The notes under the pieces: generated by a model | Seen by the model: the letters and a program-made list of their open reading frames with translations, nothing else | Told to the model about the DNA's origin: nothing | Database searches by the model: none | Assembly (NCBI GenBank): GCA_963675135.1 | Contig: OY776133.1 | Location: 43,555,494 to 43,619,493 of the forward strand | DNA: 64,000 bases | Reading direction: 5' to 3' | Origin: Galeopsis tetrahit | Lineage: Eukaryota; Streptophyta; Magnoliopsida; Lamiales; Lamiaceae | Shown: piece by piece, positions 21,604-32,943 of the stretch | How positions within the stretch are numbered: the first letter of the stretch is position 1 | How the letters are laid out: each line of letters opens with the position of its first letter | Program-made: the position numbers and the translations under genes

Positions 21604-24600
21604 ATGGCCCCCAAAATCAAAAGAGAGGAACTTGTAGACTTCAATGATCCATCCTTGGATATTGATTTTACTTATCTGAGTAACACAAACTCCTTATGGT
21701 TCAAAAAGCTTGTGGCTTTTGACAGCCCAGATGAGAAAGTTCATCCAGTTCTTCAATGGCTAAAGGATGCAGGGCTAAAAACAATTCTTAGGCGCCAAGC
21801 CTAATTCATGCCTCAACCCCTTCATGGCTGAATTCTTTGCATATCTAAGGTGGAAGGGAAAGAAGGGTGATGTCTGCACCAAACTTACTTATGCAGAAGA
21901 AGGAGAAGAGGAGGAATCCCAACACACCATCATCTTCTCTTTAGAAGACTTGGATGCAAGCTTTGGGTTACCATCAGAAGGTCTGAATCCTGAAGTTTAT
22001 AGAGAAGGAGAGGAGCAGGAGTTCTCAGATCCATGGATGAAAGTCCCCAAGAAACTAGTAGGTGCTCAAAACAAGAAAACCTTGAAACCAAAATATGAGC
22101 ACTTATTTGATATTGTTGTGAAAGTTTGCTGAGCCATTCTGGGAGTGTTGAGCAAATAAGTTAGCCAAAATTGAGAGTAATGGCTGCTGTGATTGACTCT
22201 ACTGAAAGAGGAGTCAAGTTTGATTGGAAAACTTTCATTCTGGGAAAGATGATGAATGAGAAGTACAAGTTCAAGGAGGTGAAGCACCACAAGGTTGTGG
22301 TGGATGGGAAGTTGTTGTTTTGCACAAGAGCAAGCCTGCTCTTGTAAAGATTTGCTCACTACACTCACCTTCAAGCCAAACCCAAGCCATTTCCAGCCCA
22401 GAAAGTGATGTACAGGAAGCTGTCTTCTAAGACAGAAAAGAGGAAGCAAGGGGCAGCAGCAAAGCAAGCCCTAACAGTTGCACGTGTTACCGGATCTTCT
22501 CCAAGGAAAAGAAAGGCTCAGACAGTGAAAACTCATCCTAAGATGAAGAAAATGAAGCAGATTCTTAGTGAATCTTCACCAGAAAGCCAGTCTAGGAATG
22601 GAGGTGCCACTTCTGATGAAATTGATAAAGTTGAGCAAGAAGGAGTCAACCCTCTTGAAGAGGGAGAAGAGTTCAGGGAGATTGTCCCTCTACAACCTGA
22701 GTCAGTAACTGAATTCAGGGACCTTGAGAAGCCAACAAGGTCTGAAAGGGGAAGAAGGATAATCAAGAATTCTGAGAAGCAGAGGTTGATGGAGGAGGAA
22801 AAACAGAGAAATGAGTTTTTCAGGGAGATTAGACAAGCCAGTAGGTCTAACTCCAAGTCAAGGTCCAAGTCCAAGAGCCCTGGAGCCAACTCTCCTGATA
22901 TTCAATCCCAGAGAATATCACCAACACATGATGAACCAGAGCCTGAAGAAGAGGAGTGCAAGACTCCTGAGGATGCTCCAATTGTGGCCAAGAAGACCTA
23001 CTCTCCTGAAGGTGCTCCTGACAGGATAGGAATTGATGTTTTGGTTGATCTTGCTGATATAGAAGATAGGCCATTCTCCCCCCTTGATCCCAGACTTCTT
23101 TCTTATAACAAACTTCTTGAAACTGCTCTTCAAGAAGGTGATCAACTTACCTTACCACCCATTCAAGCCATTCCAATAACCTCCTCAGGAACATTGCTCT
23201 CTACAGCACCTGAGACCCAAATCATTCCCACATCCTCTGAACCCAACCCATCTGAACCCCAGCTCAACCTTCCTGAAGCCCAAGCCAACCCTTCTGAATC
23301 TCAAGATAACTCTTCTGATGAAAAAAATGATGATGACAGTGGAGAATAGTATACTTATGATGGGATGCTAAGGCAGATTGCCAAGGCTAATGTTGATCAG
23401 CTCTATCCTGGATTAAAGAAGTATCCAAGGCTGCAGCAACAGTTCTATGATCTCAGAGCACTTGTTGAGATCAAAGATAGAACCATGGTGGAGATAGCTC
23501 AGGCTATCAAGGATAAAGGTGCAAGCTGGTGGCAGGTTGAGGAGAACAGGTTGTTGCCCTTTTCAAATGTTAAGAAATCCAGTGTGTTGACCACTGAGGC
23601 CCTGTTCTGCACAATTGTCCATGAGAAGGTGCTGGCTGAAAGAGAAAGGATATCTTAGGGAGTCAAGCATCCTGATAGCACCTCAGATGATGTAGATGAT
23701 GATGATGACAACACCAATCCCAAACCTCCTGGACCTAACCCTGCTAAGGTACACTACTTGACTTATCCTTCAATTCAGGACTCTGAGAAATCAGAGGAGT
23801 TGACCAAGAGTGGTGACTCAGTCCAAGATGCATTGGCCAAGGATGGTTCTTCTAAACCTGAGGCACATCTTGACAATGTTGAGACTTCCATAGGAGAAGC
23901 TGGTTTGACTAAAGCCTCATCAGTGTCAGAGAAGTTGGACACTGACCAGCCTTTAGTCATTCAGGATGACTCAGTGGACTCGGGAAGCCCAAGCACTGTG
24001 ATCTCCCATCAACTGCCCTCTATGGATCCTGTTGGGGATATGGAGGTGTCAGGTTTAGGAAATGAAGGAGTTGAAAAGGATAGTAGTAATGAGAGTTCAG
24101 AGGGAGAAGAAGGTGATTGTGTGATTACTGGTAGTAAGAGAGCACCACCTAAAGAGGGAGAGGAAAGTGAAATTTTGGGTGAAGCCCAACATGAGAGTCA
24201 GGTTATTCTTCAAGTCAAATCTGAACTTGATGAATCCCTTGGTGAAAGGAGGCCTGACTCTCCAATGTTTGTGAGTCCATCTATTGAAATTGAAGAAAAG
24301 AAAATAGTTGAAAATGAGAGCAAAGGTGCTGATGTATCAGACCTTTTGGGTGAAGGAAAGAAAGAGGGTGATGAGGGTGTTTTATCTAACCCTTTAAGTT
24401 TTGCAGACTCTGTAGCTGTCACTATTGAACAAATTTTTGCAGATGCTTCCCTTACTGATATTCCAGTTGACACTGATGTTGACCTTGAAGCAATCTCAGC
24501 TAACATGTCCACACTGAACAAGATTTACTTTGAACAAGCAAATGCAACAGAAGCTGGTCTGCAAATTGCTTCCCAAACTGCAACTTCCATTGAGGAGCAG

Positions 24601-26389
24601 TCAGAGAAGTTGGACATCTTGGTCAGGGAAGTTGGGAAGGCTCATGCAGAAACAACAAACACCCTTGATGGCCAAGGAAAGACTCTAGCCTCTGTTGAGA
24701 TGAGGCTCACAGGTTCTGAAGAAGTGGTATTGCCAACCTTGGATGCAAGAATCAGTGGTGTTGAGACTGGTCTGCAAACAGTCTCAACTGAAGTGACAAA
24801 AGCCAAGAATGCAATGACCAAGTTCACCAAGACTGTGCAGAAAGAGCAGAAGGGCCTAAGGGAGAGCTACAAACACAATGTCATAGCCCTAAGAAAGACA
24901 ATCAAGGATGCCTTGAGGCAAAGGACAGCAGCCCAAAGGAAGAAAGCTGAGGAGCTTAAAGCTGCAATGGTGAAGGAGGCTGCTGAGAAGTTCACTGTGG
25001 AACTCATGGCCAAGGTTTCTGATCAAGTTGTGGCCAATCTCACTGACCAGTTGCAAGCTAAGCTTGATCAATCCTTGAAAGCCACCCTTGATGAAATTGT
25101 TGCCCAGAAAATGAAGCCAGTTCATGCCTTTCTCAGTATGGCAGATGATAGGATGCAGAATATCCATAATGAAAATGTCTATCTACTGCAAGAATTGAAG
25201 TCTCTCACTCATGCTCATTCCCATCTCTCTGTCACAATGAGTGATTTGAAGCCCCAGTGTTTTGATAATGCCAAAAAGGGGGAAAGAGAGAGAGCAAGGG
25301 CAAAGGGAACCTTGAAGATTGGAGAGCCTAAGGGAAAGGACAAGCAGCCTGAGATTGAAGAGGAGGAAGAGGAAGATATTGGAAAAGGCAAAGGGCCTAT
25401 GAATATTGAAGACCTAACTGAAGAGGAGCATCCAGATTGCAATGAAGAAGTCTATGGCTTCTGTCATTGAGGATCAGGCTAGATGGGAGCAGAGACCTGG
25501 AGGAGAGTCTGCGGGCCTAGACCCCAAAGAGAAGGTAATTGAAGTAAGGGGGAAGGTCACTAGAGCCTCTAAAAGAAAAGGAAAGGAACAGACCTTCACT
25601 GACTTCCCAACAAGCCTGACACCGCCCTCTGAATTCCAAGCTGAAGAGACAACCCAAGTGAGAAAGTCAAAGAGGCTGAAGAAAGCAGCCATGTTGCCTG
25701 AAATCCAAGAAGTGGAAACTGAAGAAGAAGAAGACAAGGAACCTGAAGCTAGAATGCCCAAACTTGCTGATGATCCCTCAAAGCTGTTTGAGGAGGGTTT
25801 TGGAAAGGATCCAGATACACAAGAGAAGCTAGCTCTTCAGAGAGCCAAAGAAAGAATGGATCAGTTGGTTGAGGCCAACAGAGTAAGAGATGCCAGAAGG
25901 GCAAACTTCAAAGCCCCAAGGAGAAGGGCTTCTTACAGAAGGTTGAAGCCTCAAATGCTTCAAAGATGGGACACTCAATATCCTCACCATGACAAATGGG
26001 TGCCAATCCAATTGAATGATGCATGGGAGGAGGCCAAGAGAAACTTTGTTTATTACTTCTTTGTCATAGGAAAATGGCTAGGTGAAGATGTTGAAGAAGT
26101 GTTTGGCCAGTTCATGTTTGAGAATCACAGGGACTTGTATCAGAAGCTGTTTGCAGCAGCTGACATTGCAAGGATAGATTTCAAAGCCCCTGGTCCCATA
26201 TTGTACATGCCTCCCAAATTCAATGGGAACATGATTGATGAAGGGAAGATCTTGGAGGAGTTCATCTCCATCATGAAGATGGAAAAGATGAAGTTGGGTC
26301 CCAAAGGCACAAATCAGGAGATTTGGGAGCTGAAGAAGAGAGTATGGGCTCAGTATGGGATTGCTCCTCAAGATGATGGTTCTTTCTGA
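21604..26389 (+). pseudogene. Long third ORF region of the Sirevirus (env-like position), fragmented
   Basis: Open blocks: 21604-21804, 21824-22132, 22405-23349, 23365-23658, 23758-25470 and 25442-26389. The third, fourth and fifth share one frame, separated by TAG codons at 23347-23349 and 23656-23658. The others are joined by frameshifts, including one in the 25442-25470 overlap. The N-terminal part (LWFKKLVAFDSPDEKVHP) is typical of the ORF that follows pol in Sireviruses. The middle is acidic and Pro/Ser/Glu-rich. About 24530-25250 is a long Ala/Lys/Glu/Gln heptad-like region, probably a coiled coil. The C-terminal part has a basic patch (FKAPRRRASYRRL) and an aromatic segment NFVYYFFVIGKWL. 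Function in the family is unproven. No clear signal peptide is visible, so calling it an envelope is only positional. Confidence 0.72.
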
Positions 26390-26709
26390 AGAATAAGTCT
26401 TCTTTCCCTTTTATCTATGTTTCTAATTTGTTGTTGTCTCTATCTGTCTACCTTGTTCTAGCATAGTGGGTCCTTTTAATTTTCAGTATTGTAATGTCTC
26501 ATGATATATATTAAAGGATCACTATTTCCATCAGAAATAACAACTCATTATCTCAACTAACCTGACATAACCTATATACTTGATTTATTATTGTGCTAAC
26601 AGTTTGTTTCAGGAAAATTGACGAGATCATCCATCCTGAAGAACAAAGCCTTTAGTATAAGTCAAGTTCCCTTTGTAATAGGTTTTGGCATCATAAAAAA
26701 TGGGGAAAT
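26390..26709 (+). other. 3' untranslated region and polypurine tract of the Sirevirus
   Basis: Non-coding, ending in AAAAAATGGGGAAAT at about 26695-26709, the polypurine tract directly before the 3' LTR. The tract closely resembles the one in the non-autonomous element at 4701-4714. Confidence 0.8.
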
Positions 26710-28333
26710 TGTTGGGAAATAAAGTGATTTTGATTAAGATACCAAAACCCCTGATTGATGATGATCAGATTAGTTGAGATACAATTAAGAGATGTATTAG
26801 TCTAGTTGTCTCAGGATAGTTGAGACAATACAAATACTTAAGTCTAAGTCTCAAGAATGTTGTGAGATTTATAGTTCAGGATAGTTGTCCAAAGCTGAAA
26901 ATGTTAGGCAGCTTTATATGCTTAAGTATCTTAGGTCAAGTCTGCTGACTATACAAGACAAGCATGTTGAAGAGGACAACATGGCTGAATGTTCAAGTAT
27001 AATAAGGCAAAGCTACATGCACTGATAAGAGCTGTATCAGATCAGTTGAAGCTTTAAAGATCAAGAGCATTGAATGTTGCATACACAGAAGACAAATTTA
27101 TTGAAGCATTTATTGCCATCAAGCCTGAACAAGCATTGAAGTTTTAGAAGCATTAAAGACTGAAGAATTGAATGAATGTTGGAACATTCCATTTGCAGCA
27201 GGAATTTTCAAGGGACTTGTCCCATCTGACCGTTGGTTGAGTGTAAAGTCTGCCACAATCAACCTTGGAAAATGTGCAAAATTTGGAAGCTGACACAAGT
27301 CATCTCAGCCGCATTTTTCAGAAGTCAACACATTCATTCAAGCAACCATTGAAGAGTCTATTACACAGTGGATAATAGAAGGACAAACTTCATAGCCGTT
27401 TCAATGGAGCTGCAAATAGACAATTTGAATTCCTATCTCTCCAACGTATAGTTGATCAAATTGCTCTATAAATTCAGAAATGATCCAAGGATTCAAGTAT
27501 CCAACTATCTGCTATCAAACTACTATCAAGCAATCAAAGGAAACAAAAGTTGTTCTTCATAATCCCAAGTTTCCTGATCACTTCTAAAGCTAAGCCCTTC
27601 TTGTAATATCCAAAGCTTAGTATTGAGATATCCTAAGCCTTTACACTGTTCTTATTGTAAAGGGTATCTCTATTAGTTGGAACCAAACTTCAAACCCTTA
27701 CCTCATTGAGTGAAGTAGAGTTTGTTGTAGAAGTGAGGAGTTAAGGACTGTTAAGTGAAAATACAGTCTTAACTCAGTGAGATTGAGCACTAGGACTCAG
27801 ATTTTCCTAGGGATCAAAGCACTAAGATAGTGTTGTTGATCAGTGCACCTTGGCACTATAAAACAAGTTAATTCCAGGTGTTAAGGAATTATCATGTTCA
27901 ATCAGGGAAAGTGGATGTAGGAGCTTGAGACTCTGAACCACTACAAATTGCTGTGTCATTTAATTACTGCACTTTTCATTACTCACATTACTTGATAAAA
28001 TCATTCTTAAAGAAGTAAGTTCAGCAAAGTTAAGAAAAACTGTTTTGGACAAAGTCCCTGATCAATTGGTTTTTCAGAAATTAACTAGGAGTATTCTTTC
28101 AAAGAAAAGGCCAACCACATTCCGCACTTAAGAAACTCTTTTAGATAGTTTTCCAACTGATTACTTCATAGTTTTCAGTAGGCCAATTATCTTTCAGGAT
28201 TATCACTCAGGACAGTTGTGAGACAACCTCCCTAATTAAGTTAAACAGTTTTGAAAAAGAAAGAATTTGTATACACAAGTGCATTCCCCCCCCTCCCCCA
28301 TACACTTGTGTCATACTCCATCAAGGACCAACA
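26710..28333 (+). repeat. 3' LTR of the Sirevirus-type element
   Basis: 1624 bp, TGTTGGGA…GGACCAACA, matching 13304-14922 along its length. The main length difference is an expanded C-rich tract near 28286-28300. Confidence 0.92.
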
Positions 28334-28338
28334 ATGTA

Positions 28339-28439
28339 TTTAGGCCCATTAATATCTTTGTACACACATAAGCCCATCTGTAATTCTTTATATACTCTGT
28401 CATAGAATCAATAAAATATATCTTCAGTCATCCTCTTTA
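28339..28439 (+). repeat. Remaining 101 bp of the outer 3' LTR
   Basis: Continues the 128-bp LTR from position 28 onward and ends CTCTTTA, followed by the target duplication AGACC at 28440-28444. Confidence 0.9.
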
Positions 28440-28444
28440 AGACC

Positions 28445-29303
28445 ACCAATTGTCAATTTGCCAATTGCCAAATATAAACTCGAGTTGGTCGAACGGGTGG
28501 CGCGCGCGCGTGGCCTTTGGGAGAGTGTACCCTCAGTCCATAGTTGAACTCCCTTCACACTTCAATGTTAATAAAGTCTCCAAAAGTTTTGTAGAATTTT
28601 TATGTGGGATAGGTGACCTTTCACCTTCCCACTCTCAAACTCACAATTAAAGTTGAAAACCCATCAACTTAATTAATTAATTTCTCACTCACCAAGACTC
28701 GATTTTGAGATATTAAATATACCACGTTCATCTACTCCACGAGTAGATCGACTATGTCATGTTTGATTGTTCAATAATTAAAGTTTAGCGCATCTAATTA
28801 ATTTAATTAGATAAGGGTATCAAAACCCATTTAATTTCCACTTAACTCCAACAATCCCCCACATGAGTGAAAATTGTGTCTATAGTACATCAGACTTATT
28901 GTTCAGTTCAATTGAGACTTCAGTGCATCCGGAAAAGTAGTTTTTGGCTTTGAACTTTCCGTAGTCGAACACTATCGGGTACACCGGCGGTTTAGTGGAC
29001 GCAATGCCTTGAACTAATCCTCCACCGTGTACCTAATCAAAAGTGCAAGCACACTTCAATCTAGACTCTGTAACATTCTCACGTTTTTGTCTGTTTTGGC
29101 CATGGACGTCCTTTGAATTCATAATTTTTTGGTCGAAGCGGCCCACACTTCTCATTTATATAGGTGATCTCTTTTTGAGTATCCCGTTATACCCAATCCT
29201 TAAGAATCATTAAGAGTCAAAGACTCAACCTTTATTGAATCTTATGGGTTCTTAACACTTGATACAATGCTGTCAAGAATGGTCCTGTTAGGAATAGAGT
29301 ATT
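28445..29303 (-). repeat. Remnant LTR and PPT of an older minus-strand LTR element
   Basis: CTTAACTCCAACA followed by ATCCCCCACATGAG (about 28841-28866) reads on the minus strand as a polypurine tract (CTCATGTGGGGGAT) abutting an LTR start TGTTGGAGTTAAG. The LTR would occupy the left side and is cut by the copia insertion at 28440. The far end could not be found. The GC-repeat GGCGCGCGCGCG near 28499 and the rest to 29303 show no gene. Confidence 0.5.
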
Positions 29304-30185
29304 TTGTTACCCAAGTTGTTGCCCACAAGATCAGATTGGGGACAAGCCAAGACGTTCCACTTTTCCAAATTTTACTTGAAGAAAGATGTTACTGAGCGAG
29401 CTGCTAAGGAAAGAGAGAAAGCTAGTAGATCTCATGAGGCTTCAGAAGAAGAGGAGTCAGAAGAAGAAGAGGAGGTTCCACAAGCTGGAACGAGTGGAGG
29501 TCATGCACAAGACGATGCAGTCGTCTCGTTTGATGATGACTCAGAGAGAACTACTTCAGTAGATGAGGCTGCCAGACCAGCTGAGGTGGAGGTCAGTTTT
29601 GAAGAAAGAATAAAATTAATCAAGACTGGTGGACTACCCCCACAAGATGACTCAGACTCATCTCCCTCAACCCCACCTGCCAAGAAGAAGGTTAGGATTT
29701 CTGAACCTACCATTTCTATTCCTATCTCTTCTCCCTTATCCTCTAGCCGAATTCAAACCAAAATCCGATCTAAACTATCTCGATCCAAATCCATCCCACA
29801 AACACCCTAACCAATTCTTGCACAACATTTGAGTGCAATCTCATTAACAGATACGATTATATATGTCCCAGCTGATACTCACACGGCTAGTGACCAAACC
29901 CAAACTTCACTTGAAACCACATAAACCTCACCACAAATGCTTGCCTTACCCTCACCCTCAATACCTGAAACTACCCTAACTCTACTCCAAACTAGACCAA
30001 CTGACTCACCAGCCGAGTCAAGCCACCCAACTTCCCAAACACCTCAACCAAGCTCATCTATACTAGCCATGGTGCATTATCCGATATGTACCAGAGAGAG
30101 AATGTTAAGAAGCAAGCTTACAAAGAACCTGAGGAAACAGATCAAGGATCTCAACACAAGCATAGTATATATCAAATCGGAATGA
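29304..30185 (+). pseudogene. Degenerate acidic ORF, probably retroelement-derived
   Basis: One frame with stops at 29808-29810 and 29922-29924. The first block (168 codons) has a Glu-rich tract (EEEESEEEEEVPQAGTS), Asp/Ser-rich stretches and then a basic Ser/Pro segment (PPAKKKVRISEPTISI). The tail after the second stop is Pro/Thr/Ser-rich and ends in Lys/Arg-rich LTKNLRKQIKDL. Such low-complexity tails occur in uncharacterised ORFs of plant LTR elements, including the third ORF of Sireviruses. No domain was recognised, so the assignment rests on composition and on the surrounding LTR debris. Confidence 0.4.
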
Positions 30186-30500
30186 CATGAAGGCTAAATA
30201 TGTGTATATTGTAAGAATGAGTGTGCAAACTTTTCATGGAAGGAGGAAGTATGTTATATATATATTAAAAACATGCGAAATATAGAAATATATTACATTT
30301 ATATGTATAATATATATACAAAAATAATATTAAAAACGGGTCACGGGTCCGAGGCTCGGGGTGAGAGTGACATCCCAACCCGCCCCATTTTACTACAGAT
30401 CCGGGGCGAGGCGACCCAAATGACACGGGTTAGATTGAGGCGGTTTAAAATTGTCATCCCTAGTCAAGACCTAAGAGGCCATTTTAAGATGAGAATCTTA
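30186..30500. other. Short intergenic stretch with a GC-rich hAT-like end
   Basis: AT-rich DNA up to 30335, then a GC-rich block (ACGGGTCACGGGTCCGAGG…) ending GTCATCCCTAG at about 30455-30465. On the minus strand this starts TAGGGATGAC, a common start of small hAT-like elements, but no partner end or TSD was found. Confidence 0.3.
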
Positions 30501-30502
30501 TA

Positions 30503-31635
30503 CTCCCTCCATCCACCAAATGTAGTCCCATTGGGGTGGGACACAAGTTTTAAGGAAAAAGTAGATAAAGTAAGAGTATAATAGGGTATTGTAGGGTCCA
30601 TTGTGAATAAAGTGATTGTTTGTGAATAAAGTTTGTAGATGTTGTTAACTCTTAAATGCTTTAACATTATCAACAACATCTTAATTTGACCTTTCTTGAT
30701 TTATTCTAAGTCATTTATGAAATGTTACATTAAATGTTGTACTAAATGCTCTCACATTCAGGTGCGATTCTAGAACCTTCTACAAGAGTCTGGAACCTGG
30801 AAGATTCCAGAATGTTGGAGAACATGCTAGAAGAGTTTAGAGCATTGTAGAACGACCTGGAAGATGGAAGAAGGATCTAGAAAGATCATGGAAGTTGAAG
30901 TCCTAAAAAATAGGATCTCATAATGGAAAGATCTAGAATTCGGCTATTGCTCTATAAATACCGCTGAAGCCTTTCATTTCAAAGTATGCACTATTCGAAT
31001 AACACCTTTCTTGAGCGTTCATCCATGTTAGGAGTTAGGGTCAGCAGTTGTATCATTTAATGTACACCGAGGGATACCACACCTTCCCGTGTATTTAGTT
31101 CTAGTCTTGTATCGAGTGAGAGTGAATCATAGATCAAATTAGTTCTTTAGACAGTGTTCTTACACTTAAGTCTATTTGCGGATTCAGGCACCTGCCTCGA
31201 TTGTAGTTTCCGTTTATGGAATGTTGAAGTAATTGTTGAGACATTTCACACGACATTTTCATAACTTAGGAACTAAGTTATTGTTTTCGCCGTAAGGCTT
31301 AGCATAGGTTTTGTTATTAATAAAATCTATGTTAAAAATTATTCCATTGTGTTCTTATTGTGTTTTAGTGTTTTAGACTTCCGCTGTGTACTGTGTTTAC
31401 TTATTCACATTCTGTTAGAGTTAATGCTACACTAATTGTCACAACATTCAGTGTAACATTGTTCTGGTTTTTACTTAAACACTAGACACTACCCCACACA
31501 CACTTTCAAAGTTGATGACAAATTGAGTAATTAAGTGATGATTGAAGGGTGATATTTTTCATAAAGTGTATGAGACTACATTTGGTGGACAAAAAATATA
31601 AGGCAAATGAGACTACATTTCATGGACGGAGGGAG
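30503..31635. mobile_element. Stowaway-like MITE split by a 0.85-kb insertion
   Basis: The left end is CTCCCTCCATCCACC and the right end is GGACGGAGGGAG, forming Tc1/mariner Stowaway-type inverted termini. TA dinucleotides flank it at 30501-30502 and 31636-31637. The arms share a CAAATGTAGTC motif in inverted orientation. The two arms are separated by non-matching DNA from about 30650 to 31500, which looks like a secondary insertion. Confidence 0.75.
30650..31500 (+). mobile_element. Probable solo LTR or similar insertion inside the MITE
   Basis: Starts near TGTTAACTC and ends around CCCCACACACA. It contains CTCTATAAATACC at about 30950 (a good TATA box), followed by about 500 bp without an ORF, a structure expected of an LTR. 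The target duplication could not be settled, so the ends are approximate. Confidence 0.4.
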
Positions 31636-31637
31636 TA

Positions 31638-32943
31638 CTATTTTTTAAATTAAGTGAGTCTATTGCTGAATTTTATAAATTTACATACTTTCTTAATATA
31701 ATATAAAGAAATTGAAAAAAAAGAAATTAATTTAAGTGACTAGTCCGATTTTTAATGACGGGTTTAGACAGAGGGGGGAGAGTAGAGAGAAGGATGAGCA
31801 TTTACAATGAGAATTATTATACGGCGTTAGTGGAATTGTACTTTTAATTATTCCCTCTAGTTCTTAAAAGTTTTTATTTTGTTTCTCAAAAGTATTGACA
31901 ATCGACACTCCATCTATCTATATATATCAAATATTTCGCGTGAAATATTAGTATATTTAAGAAATGATAAAAAATTCGCGGATCTGTAGCGGGTCTGATT
32001 AGTCAAACGGATTTTTCTAAAAAAATCGCGAAAAAAGTCGCGCAGAAGGCTAAAAGAAAAACGGGGTCTAGGTTTGTGCTACTATAAAAATAATTATATG
32101 TTACCGTAAGTGCAAATATGTGTTACTGTAAGTGCAAATAACACAAAAATTGATTTTTCACATGAAAATATTAATACAATTAATTTAAAAAATGATAAAA
32201 AACTCGATATTTTTTGCAAGTCATACCAAAATCCATACCAAATCAAACATATCTTTAAAAAAAAAAATCACTCAAAAGACAAACATAAAAACTTGTTCTT
32301 AATTTATGTTACTTTAAATACAATTATATGTTACTGTACGAACATATATGTACTATTGTAAGGACAAGTGACACAACTTTTGAGTAACACATATTTATCC
32401 TTAAAGTAACACATGTATTGATTGAAAATTGTGTTACTGTATAAACAAAAGTGTATTACAGAGTATTTTATAAAAAAAGATGTGTTACGTCGTTATTGAG
32501 GAAATGAGATACCCACAATTAAAAAGACGGAGAAAAATAATTGAAAACACGAAAAACACAACCATGTTAAATAGTTTATCGATCCCTACAATTACAAAAA
32601 TATAATTTTTAACAATTAATTAGAATAAATCGTGATACTATTTTTAATTTTTCTCATTAATTCATTCAAAAATTACAATAAACACTTTAATTATTAAACT
32701 TTAAATTTGGGGCTAAAATACTGTAACACCCCAAATTTTACAGGTACGATGTGAGTATTAAACAAAAAAAAAAAAAAATTACTGTAATAATTTACATTGC
32801 ACAACACGTGAGTATGCTACAAATTGATCGACTCTGTGAGTTGTGTCCCCCACGCCCCCACTTCCACTCCTCTTATGTCTCCTTCACTCAATTTTCAGTG
32901 GTTTAAGCTTTTCCACTAGCTCAACCAACAACAGAGCCAAACG
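31638..32943. other. AT-rich upstream region of the receptor-like kinase
   Basis: No coding sequence. Between about 32085 and 32480 the words GTTACTGTA and GTAACAC recur many times on both strands. A 15-bp A run is at 32763-32777. CT-rich 5'-leader-like DNA (CCACTTCCACTCCTC) starts near 32850, about 90 bp before the kinase ATG, so the core promoter probably lies between 32700 and 32870. Confidence 0.45.

Larger units (their letters stand above)
13304..28333 (+). mobile_element. Sirevirus-type Ty1/copia element, 15.0 kb, nested in the outer 3' LTR
   Basis: The 5' LTR is 13304-14922 and the 3' LTR is 26710-28333. TSD ATGTA is at 13299-13303 and 28334-28338. The order gag, protease, integrase, RT, RNase H identifies Ty1/copia. 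The large gag, the PBS TGGTATCAGAGC two bases after the LTR, long LTRs and a long third ORF region after pol are Sirevirus features. The LTRs differ by roughly 28 substitutions plus a small C-rich indel (about 1.8%), so it is older than the element at 3143-6996 but younger than its host copia. The first base pair of the 5' LTR is TT instead of TG. All three ORF regions carry stops or frameshifts. Confidence 0.93.
7287..28439 (+). mobile_element. Old Ty1/copia element with 128-bp LTRs and TA..TA termini, split by two nested insertions
   Basis: The 5' LTR is 7287-7414. The 3' LTR is 13277-13303 plus 28339-28439 (27+101 = 128 bp). TSD AGACC is at 7282-7286 and 28440-28444. Both LTRs start TATTAAG and end CTCTTTA instead of TG..CA. 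Gene order is gag, protease, integrase, RT, RNase H, which defines Ty1/copia. The short LTRs resemble Ale/Retrofit-type copia, but the lineage is an inference. Removing 9620-11339 and 13304-28333 leaves an element of about 4.4 kb. It is decayed by several nonsense codons and frameshifts. Confidence 0.92.

Noticed and set aside
21604..26389. Calling the Sirevirus third ORF a true envelope gene
   Set aside because: Position fits, but I see no signal peptide or fusion motif and the frame is broken. Only a positional label is justified.
28431..28850. GGCGCGCGCGCG tract as a CpG-island promoter
   Set aside because: Only a dozen bases long within LTR debris. No adjacent transcript structure was visible.
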